Shown here one piece after another: positions 9,116 to 18,128 of a DNA stretch of 64,000 nt; position 1 is the first letter of the stretch, and the number at the start of each line of letters is the position of its first letter. Source of the DNA: Chelatococcus asaccharovorans (GTDB lineage: Bacteria; Pseudomonadota; Alphaproteobacteria; Rhizobiales; Beijerinckiaceae). Under the pieces are notes generated by a model. The model did not search any database. It worked only from the letters and a program-made list of their open reading frames with translations, and was not told the origin of the DNA. The stretch covers positions 23,256 through 87,255 of the forward strand of contig NZ_QJJK01000020.1 in NCBI RefSeq assembly GCF_003201475.1. The letters are read 5' to 3'. Position numbers and translations under genes: made by a program.

Positions 9116-10014
9116 GACTCTTCGTATTTGGCCTCGGCTTTTCTGCGCAGGCCTTTATCAGGCAACACCGTGCGCAGTTTTCCGCAATCGCCGGCACCGT
9201 CCGCAGCGCCGGCAAAGCCACAGCGTTGACGCCGCTCGGCGTGGAGGCCCTGAGCTTCACTGGCACCGAAGCGGCTGAGCCGGCCATTTCCGCCTGGCTC
9301 GCCAAAGCCGATGGCGTGCTCGTCAGCGTGCCGCCCGGCGCCGACGGTTGCCCTGCGCTACGCGCCTTCGCGCCCGAGATCACCACCTCCCGCACCATCC
9401 GATGGATCGGCTACCTTTCGACCGTCGGCGTCTACGGCGACCATGGCGGTGCCTGGGTGGACGAGACTTCCGCCCTCCTCACCCACAATACCCGCTCGCT
9501 CCTGCGCATCGAAGCGGAGAGGTCCTGGGCGACCCAAGCCGCAACCGCGGGCCACGCGCTCGATATCCTCCGCCTGCCCGGCATCTACGGGCCTGGACGC
9601 AATGCGCTGGTCGACGTCGCCGAAGGCCGCGCACGCCGGATCGCAAGGCCAGGCCAGGTCTTCAACCGTATCCATGTGGATGATATCGCCGCAACGCTTG
9701 CGACCCTGACCGCGCGTGCAGCCGGAGGGCCGGCAGAGCCGAGGATCGGCATCTACAACGTCAGCGACGACGAACCTGCCCCGCAGGGCGATGTCATCAC
9801 CTACGCCGCAAGTCTCCTGGGGATTGCGCCTCCGCCTGAAACGACGCTGGAGGAAGCCGGACTTTCGCCCATGGGATTGAGTTTCTGGACAGAGAACAAG
9901 CGCATTGCCAACGCCAGGCTCAAAGCCGAACTTGGCATCCAGCTCGCCTATCCCAACTACCGCATAGGGCTCGATGCCCTGTTTGCCGCCGGCGAGGGCC
10001 GCCCGACCGCTTGA
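9112..10014 (+). CDS. NAD(P)-binding SDR/epimerase-like protein (YeeZ-like)
   Basis: The 300-residue protein has an atypical Rossmann start (LFVFGLGFSAQAF, a GxGxxA pattern), then the extended-SDR segments GYLSTVGVYGDHGGAWVDE and LRLPGIYGPGRNALVDV and the HVDDIA motif. The usual YxxxK is replaced by an RSLLRIEAER region, as in YeeZ-like atypical SDRs. The substrate is unknown. Its ATG overlaps the queG stop (ATGA), so the pair is probably co-expressed. This arrangement does not show a role in queuosine synthesis. Confidence 0.8.
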   Translation: MRLFVFGLGFSAQAFIRQHRAQFSAIAGTVRSAGKATALTPLGVEALSFTGTEAAEPAISAWLAKADGVLVSVPPGADGCPALRAFAPEITTSRTIRWIGYLSTVGVYGDHGGAWVDETSALLTHNTRSLLRIEAERSWATQAATAGHALDILRLPGIYGPGRNALVDVAEGRARRIARPGQVFNRIHVDDIAATLATLTARAAGGPAEPRIGIYNVSDDEPAPQGDVITYAASLLGIAPPPETTLEEAGLSPMGLSFWTENKRIANARLKAELGIQLAYPNYRIGLDALFAAGEGRPTA

Positions 10015-10035
10015 TCAAGGGGGCGGACGCTCGCC

Positions 10036-11019
10036 TCAGGCCGACTGCCGGTTGGCCGTCGCGCCGAAATGCTCGATATAGCGAGGGTTGATGGTCGGGA
10101 CCGGCAGCATGACGAGGACGTCCGTCGTCCCGAACTGCCGGTCGATGACAGCCCCCTCCCCGAACGTCGCGCCAAGCCGAAGGTAGCCCTTCACCAGCGG
10201 CGGCAGGCTGTGGAGCGCGGCTTTGGTATCCAGGCCCGCGGCCGGCATCCTGTCCATCGTCACGAAGCGCTCCGACAGGGCCCGCACGCGCCAGGGCTCC
10301 GGCGACAACGCGTGGTGATGCAGGAAGCTCAACGGCATCGCGAGACGTTTCGGGTCCGTGCCCTCAAGGCTCGCACATCCGAACATGACGTCGATGCGGT
10401 GATTGCGGACATAGGTCCAGATGCCATACCACAGCAATTCCACGGTGCGCTTGTTGCGATAAGGCTTCAGAACACAGGAACGGCCAAGCTCAAGGAAGCG
10501 CAGATGCGGATTGCTCTCGGTCAGCTTGGTGATCTCGAACTCACCGGCCGTGTAGAAACCGAAATGGCGATCCGCAACCTCCTGGCGCAGGAGGCGATAG
10601 GTTCCGACAACCTGCGGAGCGGCCGTGCGGAAGGGACGGCGCGGCGCATCGTGGTCCAGCACGAGCAGATGGTCGCAGATGGCATCATAGTCGTCCACGT
10701 CACGCCGCGCGATCATCGAGGCGGCATTGGGAACAGCCGACATCTCGTCATAGAAGACGCGGTAACGCAGGCGTTGCGCCTGTTTCAGTTCTTTCTTGGT
10801 CGTCGCCAGCCTCACCTCGAGGGAGCCCATGCGACCGAGAACGGGCTCGCCATGATTGGACAATGACGCGGATGGCAGGCGCCCGACACTCCAGTTGCCA
10901 GGCGTCCAGTTGGACGGTGTCCAGGTTGACGGCAGGAATTTGCCGGCTATGGCGCCCAAAGCCCCCGCAGGTACTTTGTCTGCCCATGCCTTCTTCGATT
11001 GAAGGGGACCCTGGACCAT
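10036..11019 (-). CDS. olsB: L-ornithine N-alpha-acyltransferase (OlsB-type, GNAT fold)
   Basis: OlsB transfers a 3-hydroxyacyl chain from acyl carrier protein to the alpha-amino group of ornithine, giving lyso-ornithine lipid, a phosphorus-free membrane lipid. The core from about residue 75 has the family segments LRYRVFYDEMSA, RRDVDDYDAICDHLLV, FLELGRSCVLKPYRNKRTVE, MFGCASLEGTDP and the C-terminal IDRQFGTTDVLVMLPV. The first ~70 residues are variable and include the WTPSNWTPGNW repeat. olsA, which acylates the product, is not nearby. GAGG lies nine bases before the chosen ATG at 11019; an ATG at 11040 is possible. It converges with the SDR gene. Confidence 0.85.
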   Translation of the reverse strand: MVQGPLQSKKAWADKVPAGALGAIAGKFLPSTWTPSNWTPGNWSVGRLPSASLSNHGEPVLGRMGSLEVRLATTKKELKQAQRLRYRVFYDEMSAVPNAASMIARRDVDDYDAICDHLLVLDHDAPRRPFRTAAPQVVGTYRLLRQEVADRHFGFYTAGEFEITKLTESNPHLRFLELGRSCVLKPYRNKRTVELLWYGIWTYVRNHRIDVMFGCASLEGTDPKRLAMPLSFLHHHALSPEPWRVRALSERFVTMDRMPAAGLDTKAALHSLPPLVKGYLRLGATFGEGAVIDRQFGTTDVLVMLPVPTINPRYIEHFGATANRQSA

Positions 11020-11090
11020 TCTGATTAACCTCGGTTTCATCCGACATCGCCGGCGATTCGCGGGCGATCTAAGTCCCACCAAGCCGACGC

Positions 11091-11119
11091 ATGCTATGCT
11101 TTCTACACTGTTGTGACAA
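11091..11119 (-). promoter_or_regulatory. Possible sigma-70 promoter of olsB
   Basis: On the minus strand TTGTCA (11119-11114) is followed by exactly 17 bases and TAGCAT (11096-11091), a fair -35/-10 pair. It is about 70 bases upstream of the chosen olsB start. The rest of the 319-base interval 11020-11338 shows nothing else recognisable. Confidence 0.35.
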
Positions 11120-11338
11120 TGACATGTCGGCCGTGGGCGCCGTCCCGGCCACAGCCTTGCAGAGGCGCGTTCCGCTGCCGGCCGCGCAAAGATTCCTTGA
11201 GATTTTTTCGTTGAATTGACGCCAGGATTCGCAGCCTTCAGCTCAAGCCGGATCCAAGCCGGCGGGCGGTAGGCGGGGGCTTTCCTCACGAGGCTGTGCG
11301 TCAACGCACATCAGCCCATGCGCATCCAACGCGCGTGA

Positions 11339-13441
11339 TCACATGACCTCACGCTGCTGCCGCGCCGGCAACCATGCCTTCAGCTTCGCGCGGTCCAGCG
11401 GCTTGGCGAGAAAGCCATCCGCGCCGGCACTGAGCGCCGCCTGCCGATCCTCCGTGAAGGCATTGGCCGTCAGCATCACGATCGGAAGGCGCTTCTCGCT
11501 GTCGCCCCCCACCTCCAAAGCACGGATCTGCCGGACCACCTCGAGCCCATCCATCTCCGGCATGCGCACGTCGAGCAGGGCGAGATCGTAAGCCGGCATG
11601 CGGCCCGCCAGCATCCCCTTGGCAAATCCAAGGGCACGGCGGCCGTCACGCGCCCAGTCGACCTTGGCGCCAAAATGTTCAAGCGCCTTCAGGGTAAGAA
11701 GTGCGTTGATCTCATTGTCCTCGGCGAGGAGGACACGGGCGGTCTGGCCTGTTGTCTGCAAGCCCGCCACCATGCGCTCCGCCGCAAGGGCGTTCTGATG
11801 CTGAACGGGTTCGCCGGAAACCCATCCGTCGATCTGCTGAAAGAGCGAACGCGAACGCACGGGCTTGATCAGGAAGACGTCGAAGCCGGCCGCCGATGGC
11901 AGGCCGATATCCCGCCGTTCGAAGGGCGAGAGCAGAATGATCGTACGCCATGCGCCTGCCTTCCGGGCGGCGGCGGCCAGCCGGCGCGCCCGCTCGTCCC
12001 CAAGGGCATAGTCGATGATCGCGATGTCGACCCCCTCCGCCATCGCGGATATCGCCTGCTCCTCAGCCCCAAGGACCGTCAGGGACCCGCCCGCAGCCGT
12101 GAGCTGCGCAGCCAGGAACGGAGCCTCAAAAGGCGAGTCCGCAGCAATCAGAATGCGCTGCCCCGCCAAGTCAGGCCGCTCGATTGCATCAGCAGGGTCG
12201 GTCTCCGGTGCAGCCTCGAGAGGAAGATCGACCGAGAAGGTCGAACCCTTGCCGAGCACGCTCTCGACGGAAATGGTGCCATTCATCCCCTCGGCGATGC
12301 GGCGGCTGATGGCAAGGCCAAGCCCCGTGCCCCCCTGACGCCGCCCTGACGGCTCGTCCACCTGCTCGAACTCGCCGAAAATGTCCTGCAGCCGAGACGC
12401 CGGAATGCCCGTGCCCGTATCGAGCACGCTGATGCGAAGCCGCCCCTCCCCAGCGAGCTCGGCGCGGATACCGACGCCGCCCCTGTCCGTGAATTTCACC
12501 GCATTGCCGGCGAGATTCATGAGAACCTGCCGCAGGCGATCGGCATCCCCCATGATGCGGACCGGAACGTCCTCCGCGATATAGGCGGCAATTTCGACAT
12601 CCTTGCCCTGGGCGCGCGGCGCCAGAAGCTCCACCACGCTCTCGACGAGAGCACGCAGGTTGAACGGCGCCCGTGTCAGCTCCATCTTCCCCGCCTCGAT
12701 CTTGGAAAAATCGAGAATCTCGTCGATGAGCGACAGCAGCACGTCCCCGGACGTGCGGATGGCGCGGACATAGGTGGCCTGTTCGGGATCGAGTTGGGTC
12801 TCGCCGAGGAGATCGGCCATGCCGAGGATGCCATTCAACGGCGTTCTCACCTCATGGCTGACAGTGGCCAGGAAGCGGGATTTGGCGACATTGGCAGCCT
12901 CGGCCTTGCGCCGTCCCTCCTCAAGCGCCCGCTCGGAGATCAAGCGATCGGTCTCGTCCCGGCCGATCAACTGCCATTCGGGGCCGCGCGAGGTTTCTAT
13001 GGCTGTCTCATCCCAGGCAATCCAACGCATGCCCTGCGCCGTCTCGAGCTCCGCCTCGATTCGCTCGCTCCGCGCTGCGCCGTGACCGGACGGCGCAATC
13101 TCCTTTATCACCATGCTCAGTGGCGCGCCCTTGAGGTCCTCACGCTCGTAGCCCATGAGCTTCGCAAAGGCTTCATTGGCGTATGTGATCCGGCGATCGC
13201 CGTCATAGCGGAGAATGAATTCGCTCCTCACCTCGGCAAGGCTTCGATAGCGCGCCTCGGACGCAAGAAGGGCCTGGTTGCGGCCGACGAGCGCGATGAT
13301 CTCGGCTTCGGCAACGGCCAGGCGGCGGGCCATAACGCGGCGAGCATGATAAGCCAGCGCTATCAACGTGGCCGCTACCACAACTATCGCTCCCCCGAGC
13401 CACGGGCTGAGCCAGATCATGTTGAACGCGTCAGTCGTCAT
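11339..13441 (-). CDS. Hybrid sensor histidine kinase with two receiver domains
   Basis: The 700-residue membrane protein has one transmembrane helix near residues 10-30, a PAS domain (YRSLAEVRSEFILRYDGDRR, then GYEREDLKGAPLS), a HisKA domain with the phospho-acceptor histidine in SHEVRTPLNGILG, and an HATPase domain (NLAGNAVKFT, DTGTGIP, GGTGLGLAISRR). Two receivers follow. The first is degenerate: its acidic pair reads AD in ILIAADSPFE, though an aspartate and LIKPV remain. The second is complete (VLLAEDNEIN, LALLDVRMPEMDG, MLTANA, LAKPLD). No response regulator is adjacent, so it is an orphan and the stimulus is unknown. The start at 13441 is a choice among weak ribosome-binding sites. Confidence 0.9.
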   Translation of the reverse strand: MTTDAFNMIWLSPWLGGAIVVVAATLIALAYHARRVMARRLAVAEAEIIALVGRNQALLASEARYRSLAEVRSEFILRYDGDRRITYANEAFAKLMGYEREDLKGAPLSMVIKEIAPSGHGAARSERIEAELETAQGMRWIAWDETAIETSRGPEWQLIGRDETDRLISERALEEGRRKAEAANVAKSRFLATVSHEVRTPLNGILGMADLLGETQLDPEQATYVRAIRTSGDVLLSLIDEILDFSKIEAGKMELTRAPFNLRALVESVVELLAPRAQGKDVEIAAYIAEDVPVRIMGDADRLRQVLMNLAGNAVKFTDRGGVGIRAELAGEGRLRISVLDTGTGIPASRLQDIFGEFEQVDEPSGRRQGGTGLGLAISRRIAEGMNGTISVESVLGKGSTFSVDLPLEAAPETDPADAIERPDLAGQRILIAADSPFEAPFLAAQLTAAGGSLTVLGAEEQAISAMAEGVDIAIIDYALGDERARRLAAAARKAGAWRTIILLSPFERRDIGLPSAAGFDVFLIKPVRSRSLFQQIDGWVSGEPVQHQNALAAERMVAGLQTTGQTARVLLAEDNEINALLTLKALEHFGAKVDWARDGRRALGFAKGMLAGRMPAYDLALLDVRMPEMDGLEVVRQIRALEVGGDSEKRLPIVMLTANAFTEDRQAALSAGADGFLAKPLDRAKLKAWLPARQQREVM

Positions 13442-13547
13442 GCCGTTGCCGTATTCCAAAGGGAATTCGGCAGAGTATTGCCGCGGGACATTGATAATGC
13501 ATTGTCGTAATTGCTGAACACGCAATTAAGCTTATCAATCAAATGTG

Positions 13548-15086
13548 TCATGCAGCGGCCGGGACGCGATCAAGGACTGAGCGGTACGATAGTGCCTCCG
13601 CGAGATGAACATGCCTCAAATGAGAGACGCCGTCGAGATCAGCAAGTGTTAACGCCAGTTTCAAAACGCGGTGATAGCCACGCGCGGTCAGTTTCATGGC
13701 ATCGGCCGCCTGCCGCAGCAGCGTGAGTCCGGCCTTGTCCGGCCGGGCGATGTCGTCGAGAACGGCGGCCGGGCAGGCCGCATTCGTCGTGATTCCATCG
13801 AGCCCCAGGGCCCGGTAGCGCTCCTCCTGACGCCGTCGGGCTGCGGCCACACGCCGCGCGACCTCCGCGGAGCCTTCCGCGGCCGGCGGCCGGATCAGGT
13901 CGGCCGCTGTCACCGCCGGCATTTCGACGACAAGATCGATGCGATCGAGGAATGGGCCGGAGAGCCGTGCCTGGTACTGCGCCATGCAACGCTCGTTGGG
14001 CTGGCGTCGGCAGGCATAGCCGGGCTCGGTCGCACGCCCGCAGCGGCAGGGATTCATGGCCGCGATGAGCTGGAAGCGGGCGGGATAGACGACGCGGTGA
14101 TTGGCCCGAGAAATCAGGACTTCCCCGGCTTCCAGCGGCTGCCGCAGGCTGTCGAGCACCTGTGGCTGGAATTCCGGCAGCTCATCCAGGAAAAGCACGC
14201 CCTGATGCGCCAGCGAGACCTCGCCAGGCCGCGCATGGAGCCCCCCACCGACGAGTGCGGCCATGGAGGCCGAATGGTGCGGGGCACGGAACGGGCGCCG
14301 ATCGGTCAAGGTGCCCCCGGCCAGAAGACCTGCGACCGAATGGATCATGGAAACGTCGAGCAATTCGCGCGGACCGAGCGGCGGCAGGATCGACGGCAGG
14401 CGCTGCGCCAGCATCGACTTGCCGGCCCCCGGCGGGCCGCTCATCAACATGTTGTGGCCGCCCGCCGCAGCGATTTCGAGCGCCCGCTTGGCCGTCTCCT
14501 GTCCCTTGATCTCGCGCAGGTCCGGCAGAGGGCCCGACGGCTGCGCCACCGCCGGCTGCGGGCGCGACAGAACCTGTGTACCCTTGAAATGATTGGCGAG
14601 CTGGATGAGCGAGAGCGGCGCGATGATCTCACCATCGCGGCTCGCCCAGGCGGCTTCGGCACCGCAGGCCGCCGGGCAGATCAACCCTTGCCCACGGCCG
14701 TAGGCGCCAATGGCCGCCGGCAGGACCCCGGATACCGCCGTGATCGTGCCGTCGAGCGCCAGTTCCCCAAGGACGGTGAAACTCGACAGGGCATCATCCG
14801 GGATCGCACCGATCGCGGCCATGATGCCGAGCGCGATGGGCAGATCGTAGTGCGAGCCTTCCTTGGGGAGATCGGCCGGAGCCAGATTGACGGTGATGCG
14901 CTTGGCGGGCAAGGCCAGCCCTGACGCAATCAGGGCGGAGCGCACGCGCTCGCGGGATTCCGCGACCGCCTTGTCCGGCAATCCGACGATCGTAAAGCCG
15001 ACGGTCCCCGGTGCGATCTGCACCTGCACATCGACCGCGCGCGCATCAATCCCCTCGAGCGCGACAGTCGCGACCCGCGTCACCAT
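13548..15086 (-). CDS. comM: YifB/ComM-type AAA ATPase (Mg-chelatase-like)
   Basis: The 512-residue protein has the N-terminal Lon-protease-like substrate domain, the AAA core with Walker A GPPGAGKSMLAQRLPSILPP and Walker B GVLFLDELPEF, and the Mg-chelatase C-terminal domain. The zinc-finger-like insert MNPCRCGRATEPGYACRR is present. In Vibrio and Acinetobacter ComM is a hexameric helicase that promotes branch migration during natural transformation; the gene is widespread also in species not known to be competent. A GGGGAG precedes the ATG. It lies between mutS and the histidine kinase on the same strand. Confidence 0.92.
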   Translation of the reverse strand: MVTRVATVALEGIDARAVDVQVQIAPGTVGFTIVGLPDKAVAESRERVRSALIASGLALPAKRITVNLAPADLPKEGSHYDLPIALGIMAAIGAIPDDALSSFTVLGELALDGTITAVSGVLPAAIGAYGRGQGLICPAACGAEAAWASRDGEIIAPLSLIQLANHFKGTQVLSRPQPAVAQPSGPLPDLREIKGQETAKRALEIAAAGGHNMLMSGPPGAGKSMLAQRLPSILPPLGPRELLDVSMIHSVAGLLAGGTLTDRRPFRAPHHSASMAALVGGGLHARPGEVSLAHQGVLFLDELPEFQPQVLDSLRQPLEAGEVLISRANHRVVYPARFQLIAAMNPCRCGRATEPGYACRRQPNERCMAQYQARLSGPFLDRIDLVVEMPAVTAADLIRPPAAEGSAEVARRVAAARRRQEERYRALGLDGITTNAACPAAVLDDIARPDKAGLTLLRQAADAMKLTARGYHRVLKLALTLADLDGVSHLRHVHLAEALSYRSVLDRVPAAA

Positions 15087-15191
15087 TCCACGCTCCCCCG
15101 TGGCAGCACGGACGTCCCCCGACGTCCTTCAGCCGATCCTATGCAGGAGTGAAGCCAGCATCAAGGATGGTGACGGGCGGATGTCACACAA

Positions 15192-17972
15192 TCAGGCTCC
15201 GTCCGCGGCCGCCTTTTTCAGCCGATAGAGCGCCTCCAGAGCCTCACGCGGTGTCATCTCATCCGGCTCGATCCCCGCAAGGGCCTCACGCAGTCGATCC
15301 GGACCGGCCACGGCGGAGGCTTTGGGGGGCGCCACCTCCTTCAGCGTGGCGGCGAAGAGCGGCAAGTCGTCGATGAGCGCCGCCACGGGCGTCTCCCGCT
15401 CGGTCTTCTCAAGCTGGTCGAGCACCTCGCGCGCCCTTGCGATCACCGGAGCAGGCAGGCCGGCGAGCTTCGCCACCTGGATGCCGTAGCTGCGATCGGC
15501 CGCCCCCGGCACCACCTCATGCAGGAAGACGACGTCGCCATGCCAGTCCGTGACACGCATGGTGGCGTTGCTGACATGGGCGAGGCGATCGGCGAGCGCG
15601 GTCAACTCGTGATAGTGGGTCGCGAAGAGGGCGCGGCTGCGGTTGACCGCCTCCAGATGTTCGACGGCCGCCCAGGCGATCGACAGTCCGTCGAAGGTCG
15701 CCGTGCCACGGCCGATCTCATCGAGGATAACCAGGGAGCGCGGCCCCGCCTGATTGAGGATGGCGGCCGTCTCGATCATCTCCACCATGAAGGTCGAACG
15801 GCCCCGCGCCAGGTCATCGGCGGCACCGACGCGCGAGAACAGGCGGTCGACGATGCCGATGCGCGCTGCCCGCGCAGGCACGAAGGCGCCCATCTGCGCC
15901 AGCACGACGATCAGCGCGTTCTGGCGCAGATAGGTCGATTTACCGGCCATGTTGGGCCCGGTGATCAGGGTGACCGCGCCGACCCCGCCGCCCGGCGCGG
16001 AGAGGTCGCAATCATTGGCGACGAACGTGCCGCCGCTCGCCTTCAATGCCGCCTCGACGACGGGATGGCGGCCCCCCTCGATCCGGAAGGCGAGACTGTC
16101 GTCGACCTCCGGCCGGCACCAGCCGAGATCGGCGGCAAGATCCGCGAGGCCGGCGGTCACGTCGATCAGCCCGAGCGCATCCGCCGCGCGTTTGATCGGC
16201 TCGGCATGCGCGACCACCGACCCGACCAATTCGTCGAAAACCGCCAGTTCCAGGCGCACCGCCCGGTCGGAGGCCGAGGCGATCTTGGCCTCCAGCTCAC
16301 CAAGCTCCACCGTGGAGAAACGCATGGTGCCGGCCATGGTCTGGCGGTGCACGAAGAGTTCATTCAAGGGCGGCTTGAGAAAGTCCTCACCCGCCGCTTG
16401 CGGCACCTCGACGAAATAGCCGAGCACGTTGTTGTGCTTGACCTTCAGCGTCCGGCAGCCCGTTTCGCCGACATACCGCGCCTGGAGCGCGGCGATGAAG
16501 CGGCGGGAATCGGCCTGCAACAGCCGCGCCTCGTCGAGGGCCGGCAGATGCCCGGCGCGCACGAAGCCGCCGTCCCGCTTCAGGAGCGGCAGATCGTCGG
16601 CCAGCGCCCCCTGGAGATCATGGGCCAGTTCGGGCGCGAGACCGGCCAGGGCCTTGGCGGCACGGGCAAGTTCCTCAGGCCGGTCGGCCGCAGCCGGCAG
16701 ACCGCCACCTTCCTCGCCGTCCTTTTCCGCCAGGAGTTCGGCAATGACGCCGGCCACGCTGAGCCCGTCGCGCAGCGCGGCGAGGTCGCGCGGCCCGCCG
16801 CGACCGAGCGTGAGGCGCGACAGCGCCCGCGCCATATCCGGCGCCGCGCGCAGCCGGCTGCGCAGCCCCTCGCGCAGGAAAGCGCGCGTCACGAGATAGG
16901 ACACGGCGTCGTGACGCGCGCGAATGACGGCAAGATCCGTCGACGGCCCGGCCAGCCGCTCCGCGAGAAGCCGTCCACCGGCTGATGTCAGCGTGCGGTC
17001 GACGGCGGCCAGAAGGCTGCCGCCGCGCTCGCCGGACAGGGTGCGTGTGAGTTCGAGATTGGCGCGCGTCGCGGCATCGATGAGAAGCGTGCCCCCCACG
17101 GCCTCCCGCGTGGGGGGCGAGAGCGGCGGGCGCGAGCCGAGCTGGGTGCGGTCGACGTAGCCGAGGACGAGCGCGGCCGCTGCCACCTCCGTCCGCGTAA
17201 AAGCCCCGAAGGCATCGAGGCTGGCGACACCGAAATAGTCCTTCAGCCGGCGGTCGGCGGACGCCGCATCGAGCCCGTCACGGGCCATCGGCGTGATGGA
17301 TGTGCGGATCTCGCGCCACAATGACGCGAGCTCGGGATCGTCGAGGAGCGCGTCCGGCACCAGGAGCTCGCGCGGATCGAGGCGCGCAAGCTCGGCCGCA
17401 AGCTGCCCCGCCTCCACTTCGGCCACGGTGAAGCGGCCGGTCGAGATATCGATGGCGGCGAGCCCGTAGACGAAGGCCTGATCGCCGACGCGGCGGCGGG
17501 CGACGGCGACGAGCAGATTGGCGCGCGCGGGATCGAGAAGGCTCTCCTCCGTGATGGTGCCCGGCGTCACCAGGCGCACCACGCCGCGCGCCACCACCGA
17601 CTTAGCCCCGCGCTTCTTGGCCTCCGCCGGATCCTCGGTCTGCTCGCAGACAGCCACGCGGTGGCCTGCGGCAATCAGGCGCTGGAGATAGTCTTCCGCC
17701 TTCTCCACCGGCACACCGCACATCGGGATGTCTTCGCCGAGGTGCTTGCCGCGCTTGGTCAGCACGATGCCGAGCGTCCGCGATGCGATTTCCGCATCCT
17801 CGAAGAACAGCTCATAGAAATCGCCCATCCTGTAGAACAGGAGGCAATTGGGATGCGCGAGCTTGATCTCGGTATATTGAGCCATCATCGGTGTCACGCG
17901 CGCGTCTGCCGCCGCGGCGACCGGCTTGCTCGCTTCATCCGGCTTTGCTTGATATGCGAATGGCCCATTCAT
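15192..17972 (-). CDS. mutS: DNA mismatch repair protein MutS
   Basis: MutS recognises mispairs and small loops and recruits MutL. The 926-residue protein is longer than E. coli MutS (853) but normal for alphaproteobacteria. The mismatch-binding domain I includes [19 protein letters not shown], whose phenylalanine-containing FYELF motif wedges the mispair. The C-terminal ATPase has Walker [14 protein letters not shown] near residue 670, then STFMVEM, the Walker B/signature [18 protein letters not shown] and FATHYHEL. The frame stays open about 900 bases further upstream, but homology starts at the ATG at 17972. It is divergent from maeB. Confidence 0.97.
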   Translation of the reverse strand: MNGPFAYQAKPDEASKPVAAAADARVTPMMAQYTEIKLAHPNCLLFYRMGDFYELFFEDAEIASRTLGIVLTKRGKHLGEDIPMCGVPVEKAEDYLQRLIAAGHRVAVCEQTEDPAEAKKRGAKSVVARGVVRLVTPGTITEESLLDPARANLLVAVARRRVGDQAFVYGLAAIDISTGRFTVAEVEAGQLAAELARLDPRELLVPDALLDDPELASLWREIRTSITPMARDGLDAASADRRLKDYFGVASLDAFGAFTRTEVAAAALVLGYVDRTQLGSRPPLSPPTREAVGGTLLIDAATRANLELTRTLSGERGGSLLAAVDRTLTSAGGRLLAERLAGPSTDLAVIRARHDAVSYLVTRAFLREGLRSRLRAAPDMARALSRLTLGRGGPRDLAALRDGLSVAGVIAELLAEKDGEEGGGLPAAADRPEELARAAKALAGLAPELAHDLQGALADDLPLLKRDGGFVRAGHLPALDEARLLQADSRRFIAALQARYVGETGCRTLKVKHNNVLGYFVEVPQAAGEDFLKPPLNELFVHRQTMAGTMRFSTVELGELEAKIASASDRAVRLELAVFDELVGSVVAHAEPIKRAADALGLIDVTAGLADLAADLGWCRPEVDDSLAFRIEGGRHPVVEAALKASGGTFVANDCDLSAPGGGVGAVTLITGPNMAGKSTYLRQNALIVVLAQMGAFVPARAARIGIVDRLFSRVGAADDLARGRSTFMVEMIETAAILNQAGPRSLVILDEIGRGTATFDGLSIAWAAVEHLEAVNRSRALFATHYHELTALADRLAHVSNATMRVTDWHGDVVFLHEVVPGAADRSYGIQVAKLAGLPAPVIARAREVLDQLEKTERETPVAALIDDLPLFAATLKEVAPPKASAVAGPDRLREALAGIEPDEMTPREALEALYRLKKAAADGA

Positions 17973-18128
17973 GGCCGGACCGTAGCAAAGCCGCGATCGG
18001 CTTTCATCGCCCTGGCATGACACTTTTGAAGGAAACAGTGGAGAACGCGCCTTGAGCGCGCAACGCCACCTGCGTAAGGTCGCGCTCCAGCCGGGAAGAA
18101 CATCGAACGGGAGGTCTGAACAATCCAC

